From positions 806,001 to 870,000 of the forward strand of contig ML978130.1 in the NCBI GenBank assembly GCA_010015805.1: 64,000 nt of DNA, given 5' to 3'. Shown in pieces: positions 31,679 to 42,304 of this stretch (the first letter of the stretch is position 1; each line of letters starts with the position of its first letter). A model generated the notes under the pieces. The model had not been told where the DNA came from. It saw only the letters and a list, made by a program, of their open reading frames with translations, and made no database searches. Origin of the DNA: Rhizodiscina lignyota (Eukaryota; Ascomycota; Dothideomycetes; Aulographales; Rhizodiscinaceae). The position numbers and the translations under genes were made by a program.

Positions 31679-32331
31679 AGGGGGGAGAAGTTGGAAGAAT
31701 GGGTCATCTTCCGGCATGCTCAACCGGGCAGCAAATCGCGCTGAGAAACTAGAATAAGGGGTGTTATCTCATTATCTCTCCAAAGAACATGTACATAAAA
31801 CAATTTCAGTGTTACTTTGAACATCATACAGACCGCCTGGAGCCCGTGAATGCTAGAGCTTGAGAGAACGATCCAGCTTGCCAGATGGGCCGGACTTGTC
31901 GTCAATACAAGTCGGTGACTTTATTAAAAGCCCGGAGACGGCCTCTCGGCAAGAATGTGGAGTGGCGTCGCCCAATGTGGGGTAGACACCTGAACGCCCA
32001 AAATTGCTTCTCTTCGTCGGCTTTATGCTCATTGCCCAATAACCCCTTATCCGCCGCCAGTGAACCGTTCTCCGCATTTGGAGCATGTGAACAGCAAACA
32101 CCGTGACTAGCCCCTCCCCGTCGTGCGGAATCGCTGGAGCGTTCGCAGCGGGAAAAGCTTCATGAATGCCATTCAAAGTGTTCGTCGATTAGAGCTCTCG
32201 TATGTGAAGTTTATTTCCCTCCCGTCTTCTTCCTCTGCTATTTCACTCGTCTCGATCTATCATCGCATAGCACTGTCTCTAGTGCAGCCCCTTTTGGAGT
32301 CTCATAACGAATTATTCGTTCACGCACAACA
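31679..32331. promoter_or_regulatory. Intergenic, promoter of SDR at 32332
   Basis: 653 bases, no supportable gene. It contains the imperfect palindrome at 32069-32083 and pyrimidine-rich leader sequence before the ATG. Confidence 0.5.
32069..32083. promoter_or_regulatory. Imperfect palindrome related to the one at 29582
   Basis: TCTCCGCATTTGGAG shares the left arm TCTCCGCA with the transporter palindrome and has a partial right arm. It lies about 250-265 bases before the SDR start. Candidate site for the same regulator; weak evidence. Confidence 0.35.
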
Positions 32332-33352
32332 ATGACCGCAACAGCCGGCATCACACTGCAGAGGACGACTGACTCGTTCTTGCATAATAATGTGTTCGAT
32401 CTTTTCTCTCTCAAAGATCGAGTTGTTGTGATCACTGGTGGAGCGAGAGGCATCGGTCTTGCACTTGCATTTGCTGTTGCTGAGGCAGGAGGACAAGTTG
32501 CAATCCTAGACGCTGCTCCAGATACCCATGAGCATTATAAGCTGCTTCAAGAGAGATGCTCGAAAGTAAAATACTACCAGTATGTGACAAGTAATTAGTC
32601 CTTGTTTCACGTGAGCTTGTAGCTGAGTCCGCAAATCCAGGTCAGATGTCACAGATTATGACAGACTGAAGGGCACATTTGTCGACATAGTTGAAGATTT
32701 TGGTCGCATAGATGGCCTGTGAGAGATATCTATTGATGTTTATCAGAGTTTTGATCTCTAATTTGAGAATAGTATCACCGCAGCCGGGATCTGTCCAGAT
32801 CAACCTTTTCTCGAGCGAGATCCGAAGAGCGTAGAGCGTTGCTTCAAGATTAATACCCTGGGGACGTATTACTGTGCTCAGCTTGCAACAAAGCAGATGG
32901 TGAAGCAAGGGAAGCGAACTTCAGCACCAACATCGAGTGCTGGCTCAATCGTGATGATTGCCTCCATCGCTGCTCACCAGGCGAGTAAGGGACAGTTCAC
33001 CAGCGATTATTGTTCAAGCAAGGGCGCAGTTCTTGCACTGGGCCAGCAGCTAGGAGCAGAATTGGCACCGGTTAATGTGAGGGTGAACTGCATATCCCCT
33101 GGGTAAGACGATCCTCCCGACGGCCATCAAGATGCTAAATCCAAACCATTTAGGTATATCATGACAGATATGACACTAGACATTGCCGATACTCGACCCG
33201 AATTGGCCCAGATCTTTGTCACGGAACCGCCAACGAAGCGAATGGGAGACCGAACTGACTTGAAGGGAGCGGCAGTTTACCTGCTCAGTGACGCAAGTGC
33301 ATATATGACTGGAGGAGAGCTGCTTATCACTGGTGGCATGCACGTAAATTGA
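32332..33352 (+). CDS. SDR, sorbose reductase / D-arabinitol dehydrogenase-like
   Basis: Exons 32332-32579, 32641-32718, 32773-33102 and 33154-33352; introns of 61, 54 and 51 bases in phase; 284 aa. A 28-residue N-terminal extension, ending FDLFSLKDRVVVITGG, precedes the TGGARGIG cofactor loop. This start is typical of fungal polyol SDRs (sorbose reductase Sou1, NADP-mannitol dehydrogenase, D-arabinitol 2-dehydrogenase). The active-site set is present: TAAG in place of NNAG, Ser in MIASIAAHQ, YCSSK, and the end SDASAYMTGGELLITGG. The NNAG to TAAG change is seen in this subgroup's relatives only occasionally and may matter. It probably reduces a ketose or oxidises a polyol in the cytosol. Confidence 0.9.
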
Positions 33353-33756
33353 ACAATGAGATTCCTGTCCTGATTGAGTGTGCTCTATCCATGGCCTCTA
33401 TTCTACAGCGGAACCACGAGAGATTATCACGTGCACAAGGGGTTCCAACCTCACTAGGCATCAAAGTTACTTTTCTTGAGAGAGAAATATTTTAAGCACG
33501 ATACATAAACTTGGGCAAGAAAGGGCCCATTTTGCACCAAGGGAATTTAGCGTGCCACTTGCATGTGGTATGCACTCTGCAGAGAGGGGCTGGCGCCACC
33601 ATTGCCTTAGGATATAGCCGACGGTTAACGTTCGCCGGAACTCTTCGTTGTGAACATTATTACTGTTTACGGAGCACTGAGAATCAATATAAATCGGACA
33701 AGAAAAGAATTATACTTTTATAGGGGAGAAATTTCAGTCTCAAAAGTTCATTCAAA
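33353..33756. promoter_or_regulatory. Promoter region of VOC gene
   Basis: 404 bases without a gene. A TATAAA box lies at 33688-33693, 64-69 bases before the VOC start codon. Confidence 0.5.
33688..33693 (+). promoter_or_regulatory. TATA box of VOC gene
   Basis: TATAAA within 'caatataaatcg', 64-69 bases upstream of the ATG at 33757. Confidence 0.55.
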
Positions 33757-34317
33757 ATGCCTGAAATTACACACAATCGCGTATTCAACCATGTTGCCGT
33801 TTCTGTAACTGACGTGGATGCCACTGTCGCGTGGTACTCGAAGGTGATCCATGCCATCTCATAACTGAAAGAAAAGAAATACTGATAGAAATAGGTGTTT
33901 GGCTTCAAGTTACTTGGGAAAATTACACACATTAAGCGTTCTGAGGCACCTGATGGCGCGATCTTTAGCATCTACCCGGAGAATCTCAATGAGGTGAAGC
34001 TCGCATACATGGCGACGGGCAACGGCGTCGGTTTCGAGATCTTTGAGTTTATCGATCCAAAACCAGAGCCGCAAGAGAGTTTTGCGTACCACAAGACTGG
34101 ATTCTTTCATGTATGCGTCACAGATCCAGATCCTGATGCGTTGGCGGACAAGGTTGTGGCGGAAGGTGGGAAGAGAATAGGGGTCACTGTGAACCCTGCG
34201 GCGAAGACAGCGGCTGGTCAGCCTGTGAAGTGTCTCTATACTGCAGATCCTTGGGGGCATGTTGTAGAGATTTTGGATGTCTCGTTTGAGTGGCTGGGGT
34301 GTAGGACTGCCTACTAA
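33757..34317 (+). CDS. VOC/glyoxalase-family protein
   Basis: Exons 33757-33843 and 33895-34317, with a 51-base intron; 169 aa. It belongs to the vicinal-oxygen-chelate superfamily (glyoxalase I, fosfomycin resistance, extradiol dioxygenase fold). Two beta-alpha-beta-beta-beta modules are visible. The first starts NHVAVSVTDVDATVAWYSKVFGFKLL, with a metal-binding-type His at residue 13. The second contains FFHVCVTDPDPDALADKV and ends CLYTADPWGHVVEILD, the usual Pro-Trp-Gly-His and Glu metal site. Likely a divalent-metal lyase, isomerase or epimerase acting on a small oxo-compound. The specific reaction is not determinable. It follows the SDR and precedes the aldo-keto reductase on the same strand. 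Confidence 0.92.
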
Positions 34318-34558
34318 ACTCTGAGGCTGTTGAGAGAGCGGAAGAAGGTTCCTTGTGGATAGGGCGTCATTGCGGCCCACTAAATATTTCGCATATAAGC
34401 GAATGCAAGGGATATCGGCATTACAATATCGAACCTTTGTATCGAATTTTGAACTTTGGATTTTCAACTATTTGATTGATATGCTCAGGCTTCCTATTGA
34501 TCTCTGGTTAAGGCCCTTCTATCGTTGTAGCAAACCCACGATTCGCTCGGCTTCAAGC

Positions 34559-35752
34559 ATGGCTGGGATGAATGGCGAGTTACGCCGGCATCCAGTGTGC
34601 ACGAAAAGAATAACTCTGAATAACGGTAAGGTGAGAACGATAACCGCCAAAGATGCAGCTCATTGACGTGCGACATAAGGTCTGGAAATTCCACTGGTTG
34701 GGCTTGGTACGTGGCAAGGTGCGTCTACTATCTCAATCCAGTAATCGGAGAGCAAGCCCCTGAATATCACGTTATTAGGCCAATTCGGAGCCGCTGGAGA
34801 AGACGAAAAGCTCAAGTCATCAATAATTCATGCCATCAAATCCGGCTACCGCTTGATTGACACCGCGCAATACTACGGCGTTGAAAGCGTCGTCGGTGAG
34901 GCAGTGCGGGAGTGCGGCATCCCGCGTTCAGATATCACAGTTGTCACCAAGTTCTGGCCTTCTCGCGGGCACGAGCCAGAGAAGGCGCTCGAGGAGTCAC
35001 TACGAGACATGAAGCTCGACTACATAGATGTACTGCTACAGCACTGGCCGGCTACTATGACACCGGATGAAAAGCCCTTGCCATATCCCGGAAAACCAAC
35101 ATTCATCGAAGTCTACAAGAGCATGGAAAAGCTCGTTGGCCCGAAGCTGAGAGCGATAGGCGTTAGCAACTACACACAGAAGTTGTTGACATCTTTGCTT
35201 CAGGAAGTTTCGATCGTGCCTGCAATTAACCAGGTGGAGCTGCACGCGCTAAATCCGAATTTGAAGCTCGTTCCGTTCTGTCAGAGTAGAGGTATCCAGG
35301 CCATGTCGTGGAGGTAGGCCTATCAGGACTTAATAGTCTAACACGCACTTTGAGATACGAACTTTGTATATTAACTTCGCAATAGCACCATGGGAAGCGA
35401 GCGACTACCCGGAGAAGAGAATCAGATTCTACACAACCCATTATTCACGCAGATTGCAAAGAACCACGACTGTTCCGCGGCAGTGGTATCTCTTTCATGG
35501 GCTGTGCAGCGAAATATCATCGTCATCCCGAAGAGCAGCTCGGTCAAGCGTATCGAAGAAAATATCAGGCTCGTAACGCTCTCCGACGAAGAAATGCAAA
35601 CTATCAATCAAGCCCACGAGAAGATATTCAAGTTGCGACTCTCAAACACGATCCCAGGGATGCAGTACAAGCTCAATGGGAAGGATACAATCCTCGGATG
35701 GTCGTATCAAGATTTCGGCTGGGAAGATGAACATGGTAATTGGCTACTGTAA
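34559..35752 (+). CDS. Aldo-keto reductase (aldose-reductase type)
   Basis: Exons 34559-34625, 34680-34718, 34779-35313 and 35386-35752; introns of 54, 60 and 72 bases, all in phase; 335 aa. It is a TIM-barrel NAD(P)H-dependent carbonyl reductase. The second exon is only 39 bases and encodes LEIPLVGLGTWQ, the signature opening of the family. The catalytic tetrad can be seen: Asp and Tyr in LIDTAQYYG, Lys in VTKFW, and His in LLQHWP. AINQVELH and IPKSSSVKRIEEN (cofactor 2'-phosphate site) follow. The family reduces aldoses to polyols (xylose reductase, glycerol dehydrogenase and others). Here it could supply the substrate of the polyol dehydrogenases nearby. The C-terminus FGWEDEHGNWLL is a clear non-peroxisomal end. 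Confidence 0.94.
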
Positions 35753-35999
35753 TCGTCATGAGATCAGACGCGGACTGTAACGGGTATCTCAATAGAAGCT
35801 ATGTGGTATATTTATGCAACAGCGCGTGTAGAAGAGCGATCCACTAGAAACATTTTCGTTGAGCCCGCAGCAGACATTTAGCTGTTGGTACAGTATAACG
35901 TATCATATTCTGACACTCATTACTCAGCACTCAACTGGCAATAGTTTTAAAAGCAAAATCACAATCAGCGGCCAATGTGATGCTGCTGATCGTGGTGCA

Positions 36000-38326
36000 T
36001 CATTGCAAAAGCCCAACAGAATCGGTTGCTCCGAAATACGGTGGCATGACGAAATCAGGCGGCGTTTGAAAGGCACTCCCATCATCGAAGAACGTAGATA
36101 GCATCGGGTGCGTCGACCAAGACATCTCGTATCCGGCGACAGCGTTGGGATCTAACAAGCTGACGGCCGTCGGATGCTCCAGTGCGTGGAAGGAGTTCAT
36201 TGTAATATCCACTTCCGAGTCCAATGATGACTCCTGGTTGAGATTGCTAACCAGATTGTCGAAAAGCTTCATGATCCAAGGTGCAGGATCCCATGCCTGA
36301 ATGTTTGTTAGCACTTGACTTGGCCAAGGGAATTGATTAGCCTCACCTCTCTTATATCAGCCCAAGCCATCTGGCAGCTCACGAGTGCGGTCCGACCGAG
36401 CTGAGCCATGAGAGTTTGCGGACTCTTCATCTGCGTGTAAAAAACCACCTGAGCGAGGAAGATGCCCTGAAATGTCTCGTGTGGCATTATAAGCGGATTG
36501 GCCTTCGTGATTATCGTACAAGCTAGAGATGATATTCGCTGGGCTGCGATCTCCGGTATGTGTTGATCTGATTTACTCACGACAGAGCCAGTCTCGCTTG
36601 TCCCGATGTTCGAGTTCAAGTCTACGCGGCCCAAATGTGCAAGAATGAGGTGGTGATTATACTGAATTGACAACGACGAAGAGAAGACGCTGAGATTTAC
36701 AGCGTTGTCCGAAAAGCTCAGCTCCATGGGCAAGGACTTACGCCATGACTGCAGTCGTTCGTCGAGATTTGAGATGGTCGAAGCTTTTACGTGGGGCCTG
36801 TCTATACAAAAGCGAAACGAAACAATCTCTCGTAGGATAATGGCGAGCTCTGAAATCGCAATCTGGTAGAGGCCATAAGTGTTTCTCAACGGATGTTTTG
36901 CAAAATCTGGATCCCGCATGTCGTATTCAAAGTCCTCCATGGTCAGCATCTCTGTATCGGAATGTGTCATATCAATGCGGAATGGCCGACCGACGAGCGT
37001 CCCACATGATGCGTCCCGTACAACGAGAACCCACCAGAGACGTTTGAGGAGACTGCGGTCTTGAGGATTCATGTTCGTTCCAGCCATCGACCGGTGTATT
37101 CCCATGGCTTCTGCAATGGTCACGCCAGTCCCAATCCAGCTGTAGAAGTTCCAGTAGTTATTCGGCCCGCCTCCCCACATAGTCATGAGAATGACGCTTT
37201 GCAGGATTGTGATCTTATTAGCCTCGTAACCCATATCAAACAATGCTTTCGCTTTCCTGTAGAAAGAGAATCGCGCTTGCTTGCGCCCTGCGAATCCCGC
37301 GCGATGGAGAATAGCGAGTGGGCAGAACGTTGCTGAAGCAAAACAAAGAGCGTGGAGCAGAATCCAAGCAATCTTTTTCGCTTTATATTGCTGCATGAAT
37401 TCCTGCCTGTTCACGATTGGATAAAGCGGGTAGACTCTATCCATAAAGGACCCAATCAATGCATCCAAGATTTCTTGCGAGGGATGGTCAAATGCCTCCT
37501 TTGCATTCAGGAAGGCAATATCTTCTGGAAGCATATGTCCAGGGTGCAGGGTCTCTGAGGGCTTTTCAATCTGCATGACCTGAGACTCTAGCAACGGTGG
37601 CCCCGGATGATGCAGTCTGAGTTTGCCATTCTCCTTGAAGTCTTCCATCACCATTGAGAGGGGAAAAGATTCTCCAAGATATGTGATGGAGCATTTGTCA
37701 ATCATGTTCTTCTTGTCCCGGCGACTCTCCAAGAAATGGTCCAGCATCGCCGCCCAGGAAATCTCGCGATATGAAGTCGCGCTTGAGTCGGAGAGGCCAG
37801 ATTCAGGGGAGGTGCCATCGATGCCGGTCGGAACGGAGGAAACTGTTGTCGCAGGCGTCTCATGGGAAATAGGCGCAGTTGATGGGTGGTCTCTTTCCTC
37901 ATGCACAGTGGGCGCTGGAGGCGGCGGTGGCGGTTGGTTGTCCGTTTCGCTCAACGATGTACTTGATCGTCGAAGCTGATGGCTGGCATGATCGACTCCT
38001 GCGTACCGGCTAGAGCTTGGCGAATCTGGCGTATGTCCTGATGGGCCATCTCTTCCGTCATTCGATGCTGGAACAACATTGATTGTGGCTGCTTCCGCGT
38101 CTATTTGAGTGGTATGGTCCTTTCGGGGATGATCGAACTTCGCCTTCTTCCGTGCATATGTGCCTCTTCTTGATTGAATAAGCACACAGTCACTAGGACG
38201 AACATCGCTTGCTTTGCATCGGGAGCAGGGTGTCCCTTTTTCCAGCGCGTCGCATTTGACCCGCCGCTGATTGCAGCGTTTGCATGCCTTTGCGGCCCTT
38301 AGCCTCACGGGACCTTCGACGGCCAT
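36000..38326 (-). CDS. Zn2Cys6 transcription factor, candidate cluster regulator
   Basis: Exons 36347-38326 and 36000-36296, with a 50-base intron (gtgagg...cag); 758 aa. An N-terminal zinc cluster at residues 15-48 reads CKRCNQRRVKCDALEKGTPC then CSRCKASDVRPSDC-type spacing, with six cysteines. A basic linker follows (RRGTYARKKAKFDHPRKD), then a Ser/Pro-rich region with a polyproline run near 130-140. The fungal_trans domain spans about 280-560 (IDALIGSFMDRVYPLYPIVN, ATFCPLAILHRAGF, SWIGTGVTIAEAMGIHR, RLWWVLVVRDASCGTLVGRP). The middle region resembles the cutinase-factor (CTF1)/XlnR-like family. It lies in the middle of the carbohydrate run, divergent from a polyol dehydrogenase, a typical position for a pathway-specific activator. 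Confidence 0.93.
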
Positions 38327-38740
38327 GGCGGATGGAATTGAATCGCGTGTGATCGTTGTAGGCGTTTCAATCGAATATCAGCAACAGCCGAAGGAGAAAA
38401 GGCGACATAGCTGCCGACTGCTGACAGACGATATATTTTCACGTTGCGGTTAAGGTTGCGGGGTGGCGTTTCCGACCGTTCGTCAACGAGTCATTTCCCC
38501 CGCAACACATGACCCTCAATGGCATGAGAAAGACGGTCCGATTTGATAGTGCCATTCCTTTGGTCGCACCAGCGCTAGCAATGGCAAATAGCCGCTCTCA
38601 AGCGTTGCACCGCAAGTGAGATATCTAAGCTTGAGACGAAGTATGTCCGCAGGTAGACTTCTACTGCCATTTCTTCAAAGGGCCTCGAACATTGGAGAGT
38701 GTGACCAATTTCCCAAGCATAGAATTTGCCTCGTCGAAGC
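38327..38740. promoter_or_regulatory. Divergent promoter, Zn2Cys6 factor and butanediol-DH-like gene
   Basis: 414 bases between two outward-reading starts. It contains GTTGCGG (38443-38449), GTTGCGGGG (38455-38463) and the inverted CCCCGCAAC (38498-38506). These are GCGG-core repeats that could be operator sites for autoregulation. No gene inside. Confidence 0.5.
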
Positions 38741-39944
38741 ATGTCGGCCACAACAGCTTCCACAGGGACCATCCAGGCCCTCCGCCTCCATGCTAAGAAG
38801 GACATCCGCGTTGATCAAATAGCATCTCTGTAGGCATTCCTATCCCTGCATAGCAATCGCCACGCCAGCACTCACATATTTCAGACCCTGCAATTCTGAT
38901 GAAGTGAGAGTTCAAATTGCATACTGTGGTGTATGCGGCTCAGACTTGCACGAATATCTATCAGATCCAATCTTCACGCCAGCACCGGGGACAAAGAACA
39001 AATGGACAGGCGTCGAGCTTCCCATTCCGCTCGGTCACGAGATGTCCGGCACTGTCACAGAGGTTGGCAACGATGTCAGTGGAGTCCAAGTCGGCCAAAA
39101 GGTAGCAATCAATCCAGCTCTTGATGACAGACACTACGGCGCAGAGCTCTGCTCCTCATGCAAGACTGGCAAGATCAACATCTGCAAACGCTTTGCAACT
39201 TACGGCTTGAGCGCTCCAAGCGGCGGATTCTCAACAGAAGTTGTTGTAAAGCGATACAACATCCTTCCACTCCCAGACAACGTGCCGCTGAAAGTAGGTG
39301 CGCTTGCGGAACCTTTGGCGGTTGCTTGGCATGCAATCCGATTATCTGGGTTCCAGAAGGGCCAAAATGCGCTGGTTCTTGGTGCTGGGCCTATCGGACT
39401 TGCTATTCTATTGCTCTTACGAGTTTGGGAAGCTGGTAAGGTCATTGTGACGGAAGTCACAGATGCACGCAAAGCACAGGCCGCGAAATTCGGGGCAGAC
39501 TTGGTCGTCAATCCCCTCCAGAAGATCCTGGATGGTGCAGAAGGCGACGAACTTGACCCGGTCATCAACGCCGTCCGAAGCTCCACTGAAGATGGTGTAG
39601 ACGTTGCCTTCGATGCGACTGGCTTACAGTCGACTCTCGACACAGCACTGAAGGCAACGAGACCAGGAGGAACAATTTTCAATGTGGCAATCCATGAGAA
39701 GCCATTGCAACTCAATTTGAACGACATTGCATGCTTCGAAAAGAAACTCTTAGGAGGAATATGTTACACTTACGAGGACTTCGAGGCCGTCATCAAAGCG
39801 ATGAGCTCTGGGAAGATTCCGTTCGAGCAGATGATCACAGCCGTCGTTCCCTTGAGCAATGCTGTAGATGGTGGATTCGAAGAGCTCGTGCGTAATAAGG
39901 CGAAACACGTGAAGATATTGATTCAGCCAGATCCAGCTTCTTGA
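38741..39944 (+). CDS. Zn-dependent (R,R)-butanediol dehydrogenase-like / polyol dehydrogenase
   Basis: Exons 38741-38829 and 38885-39944, with a 55-base intron (gtaggc...ttcag); 382 aa. It is a medium-chain dehydrogenase/reductase. Catalytic zinc ligands are seen in YCGVCGSDLHEY and in the GHEMSGTVTEVG segment with its His-Glu pair. The structural-zinc loop is cysteine-bearing (LCSSCKTGKINIC). The Rossmann motif is GAGPIG near residue 200. The 27-residue insert after GSDLHEY (ending APGTKNKWTGVELPIPLGHE) is characteristic of fungal 2,3-butanediol dehydrogenases (Bdh1/Bdh2 type) as against sorbitol dehydrogenases. It oxidises vicinal diols or reduces acetoin-like ketols with NAD(P). It shares a promoter region with the Zn2Cys6 factor. 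Confidence 0.92.
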
Positions 39945-40661
39945 TAGCGTTCTGCCATGTAAATATTCGTACCTTCACAGCACGTATTATTAACATTGAC
40001 TTTGTTCCAAGTCCTGTCGGTCATATTGTATGAAAAACAGCGTCGGCTTACAGAAGATGCCAATTTACATCGAGACCTGTTCTGAGCACCAGCGACGCTC
40101 GCCTCGATGTCTCTGTTACTCTCCCAGGCACGTAATTGAAAGGCGAAGGCAACGGGAAAGGCTTCCGCTGAAAGGGCAAGGGCGTCGCGTCGTCCGTTTC
40201 TGTCCTAGCGTGCTGCTGCATACAGCCGTCAGGAGGTTTGCATATTGCCGTTTCCCCGCCTTTCTCTCTTAGACATAACCGCACCGGCTATCCTAGCGGT
40301 CACGATTTTAATCGCACCGGACCATGGTTTTCGGAGTACAGTTCCGACCCTTTCGCGAATCGCATCCCGATGGTGGCGTCGACGAGGGAGCAAGAATAGT
40401 CGTCGCAAAATCGCTGGCTCAGCATGGAACTCGCGTACGTTCAGCAAGACGAGTTCAACTCTAGAGGGTCGATCATAGTTGAGACAGATGAAATCGCTTC
40501 GCAAGTTGGGGCCAATGATCACAATAAAGATAAATGCGGTACATCATTCACTCCCATTTGCTCACTGGTTTCTTTTACTCCATTGGTATCACAATGTTAA
40601 TGCATGCATCCATTCGCTTTTCAACACCAGTACTTTGAGGCGACGAGCCATGATTGATACA
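39945..40661. other. Intergenic, no gene seen
   Basis: About 720 bases between two convergent dehydrogenase genes. Short frames of 60-100 codons on both strands overlap and are unrecognisable. Probably 3' untranslated regions. Confidence 0.5.
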
Positions 40662-41777
40662 TTAATCTGACGTTATTATGCATTTCACCAAATCCGCCGG
40701 CTTCGCTAATACCAACTTCAACGCGTCTGCTGCCTTCTCCAGGTCATACGTATGCGTGACGAGCTGCTTCAAGTCCAATCTACCCGATTTTACCATTTCG
40801 ATGGCCGTGTCAAAGGTATTCGTGTATCTCCATAGTCCCAATAGGTCGATCTCTCGTACTCCAGCGCCTCCAATGTTGATATTTTGCACTGGTGTACCTA
40901 GTCCGACCAGTACCACCTTTCCTCCGGATGCGCAGACCTCGATGCAGGTGTTGACGCACGTGTCAATGCCGGTACAATCGAAAACCACATTTGCTCGATC
41001 AAATCCTGGATGTTGTAGTATCTCTTGTCCTATGCGAGCCGCAAAGTCAGGTTTGGACTCTCCTTCCTGTCCTTTCAATGGCATAGTGAAAATGTGGTCC
41101 GCCATCCCTTTCTTTTTGGCAAATTCAAGCCTTGACTGGTCAATATCAATCATTCCGATCTTCGAGGCGCCCGAAAACTTGGCTATGCTCGCACATAGCA
41201 AGCCAACTGCACCAGCACCGACAATAATTACCGACTGGCCAGCTCTTAACCCACTCCTTCGGATCGCATGTATCGCAACACTGGTTGGCTCGATCATCGC
41301 ACCCTCGATATACGACATATCCTCCGGCATCAGGTACACAGAATCCGCTGGTCGATTATAGATTTGTTGTAAACTGCCCCCGATGGGCGGAAATATGCTC
41401 GCGGACCCGATAAACTTCAACTTCGTACATAAATTATACGTTCCCTCTTTGCAGTGATTGCATTTCCGACACGCAACCTGTGGCTCCACGACTACTCTAT
41501 CGCCGACTTTGATACTCGTCACATCGGAGCCGACAGCAACCACGTCGCCGCAGGCTTCATGTCCAAGTATGAGCGGGTGGCCAGAGAGAATAGGATATGG
41601 TCCATTTTTGCCGTTTTGGTAGTAGTGCATATCTGAGCCACAAATACCTGATGCACGCGGGCGGATTTGGACTTCATCAGGTGCAGGTAAAGCTGTAGGG
41701 ACATCCTCAAGGCGGAGATCCTGTGCACTGTAGAGAAGCGCCGCTCTGTGGGTCTTGGAGGAACCGTTGGCCGCCAT
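40662..41777 (-). CDS. Xylitol/sorbitol dehydrogenase-like polyol dehydrogenase
   Basis: Intronless, 371 aa from the ATG at 41777 (MAANGSSKTHRAALLY). The open frame reaches 41789 but has no ATG there. It is a medium-chain zinc dehydrogenase of the sorbitol/xylitol/L-arabitol group: SGICGSDMHYYQNGKNG (catalytic Cys), GHPLILGHEACG (His/Glu), a structural zinc loop CRKCNHCKEGTYNLC with four cysteines, and the GAGAVG cofactor motif near 185. GICGSDMHYYQ-G is the recognised opening of polyol dehydrogenases that turn xylitol, sorbitol or L-arabitol into ketoses with NAD. The absence of introns contrasts with the neighbouring genes. It lies 3' of the BVMO on the same strand, 527 bases apart, so the two are tandem, not divergent. 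Confidence 0.93.
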   Translation of the reverse strand: MAANGSSKTHRAALLYSAQDLRLEDVPTALPAPDEVQIRPRASGICGSDMHYYQNGKNGPYPILSGHPLILGHEACGDVVAVGSDVTSIKVGDRVVVEPQVACRKCNHCKEGTYNLCTKLKFIGSASIFPPIGGSLQQIYNRPADSVYLMPEDMSYIEGAMIEPTSVAIHAIRRSGLRAGQSVIIVGAGAVGLLCASIAKFSGASKIGMIDIDQSRLEFAKKKGMADHIFTMPLKGQEGESKPDFAARIGQEILQHPGFDRANVVFDCTGIDTCVNTCIEVCASGGKVVLVGLGTPVQNINIGGAGVREIDLLGLWRYTNTFDTAIEMVKSGRLDLKQLVTHTYDLEKAADALKLVLAKPADLVKCIITSD

Positions 41778-42304
41778 TGTCAAGGACAATATTTAAACTA
41801 GCAGATAATAGAAATTCTGTTGGATAAAGAAGAGAGATCTGAGAGATTTAAAACTTCGTATAATCGAGGTCTTGAAGAAAGTGCTGCACTAAGAACAACG
41901 TCGGCGGAAACGGGATTGCTCCACAGGCGCGTCAAAACGTAGACGAAGAGAAAATAGCACGTTCCGCAAGTCGGCGAACCCGGCAAATGCTAGAATACTG
42001 CTTTCTCGGGATCTTCGCGAATTATCGCATTTGCAAACTATTAGAATCTGGAGACGCGAACTCACGTGTCGAAGCGGCGGAGTAGATATAGCCGTTTGAA
42101 GGTTGTGTTCGTCACCAATGGGGAACAAAATTCCGAATGCCTCGGAGCCCACGTGTAACTGGCCTTCGGCACTTGCTGACAAGATCTCTTGGCTGCATAG
42201 CTAAGAGATGTATCTCAAAAGCAAAGACGAGTAAACTGAGTGCTAACTTTCTCATTAATTATAGGCAATGTCATGTCTATCACGTGTCTCTACTTAGAAC
42301 CAGC
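41778..42304. promoter_or_regulatory. Upstream region of polyol dehydrogenase
   Basis: 527 bases between the BVMO stop and the polyol dehydrogenase start. No gene seen. AT-rich just before the ATG (caatatttaaac) with a CGGCGG run near 42073. Confidence 0.5.
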
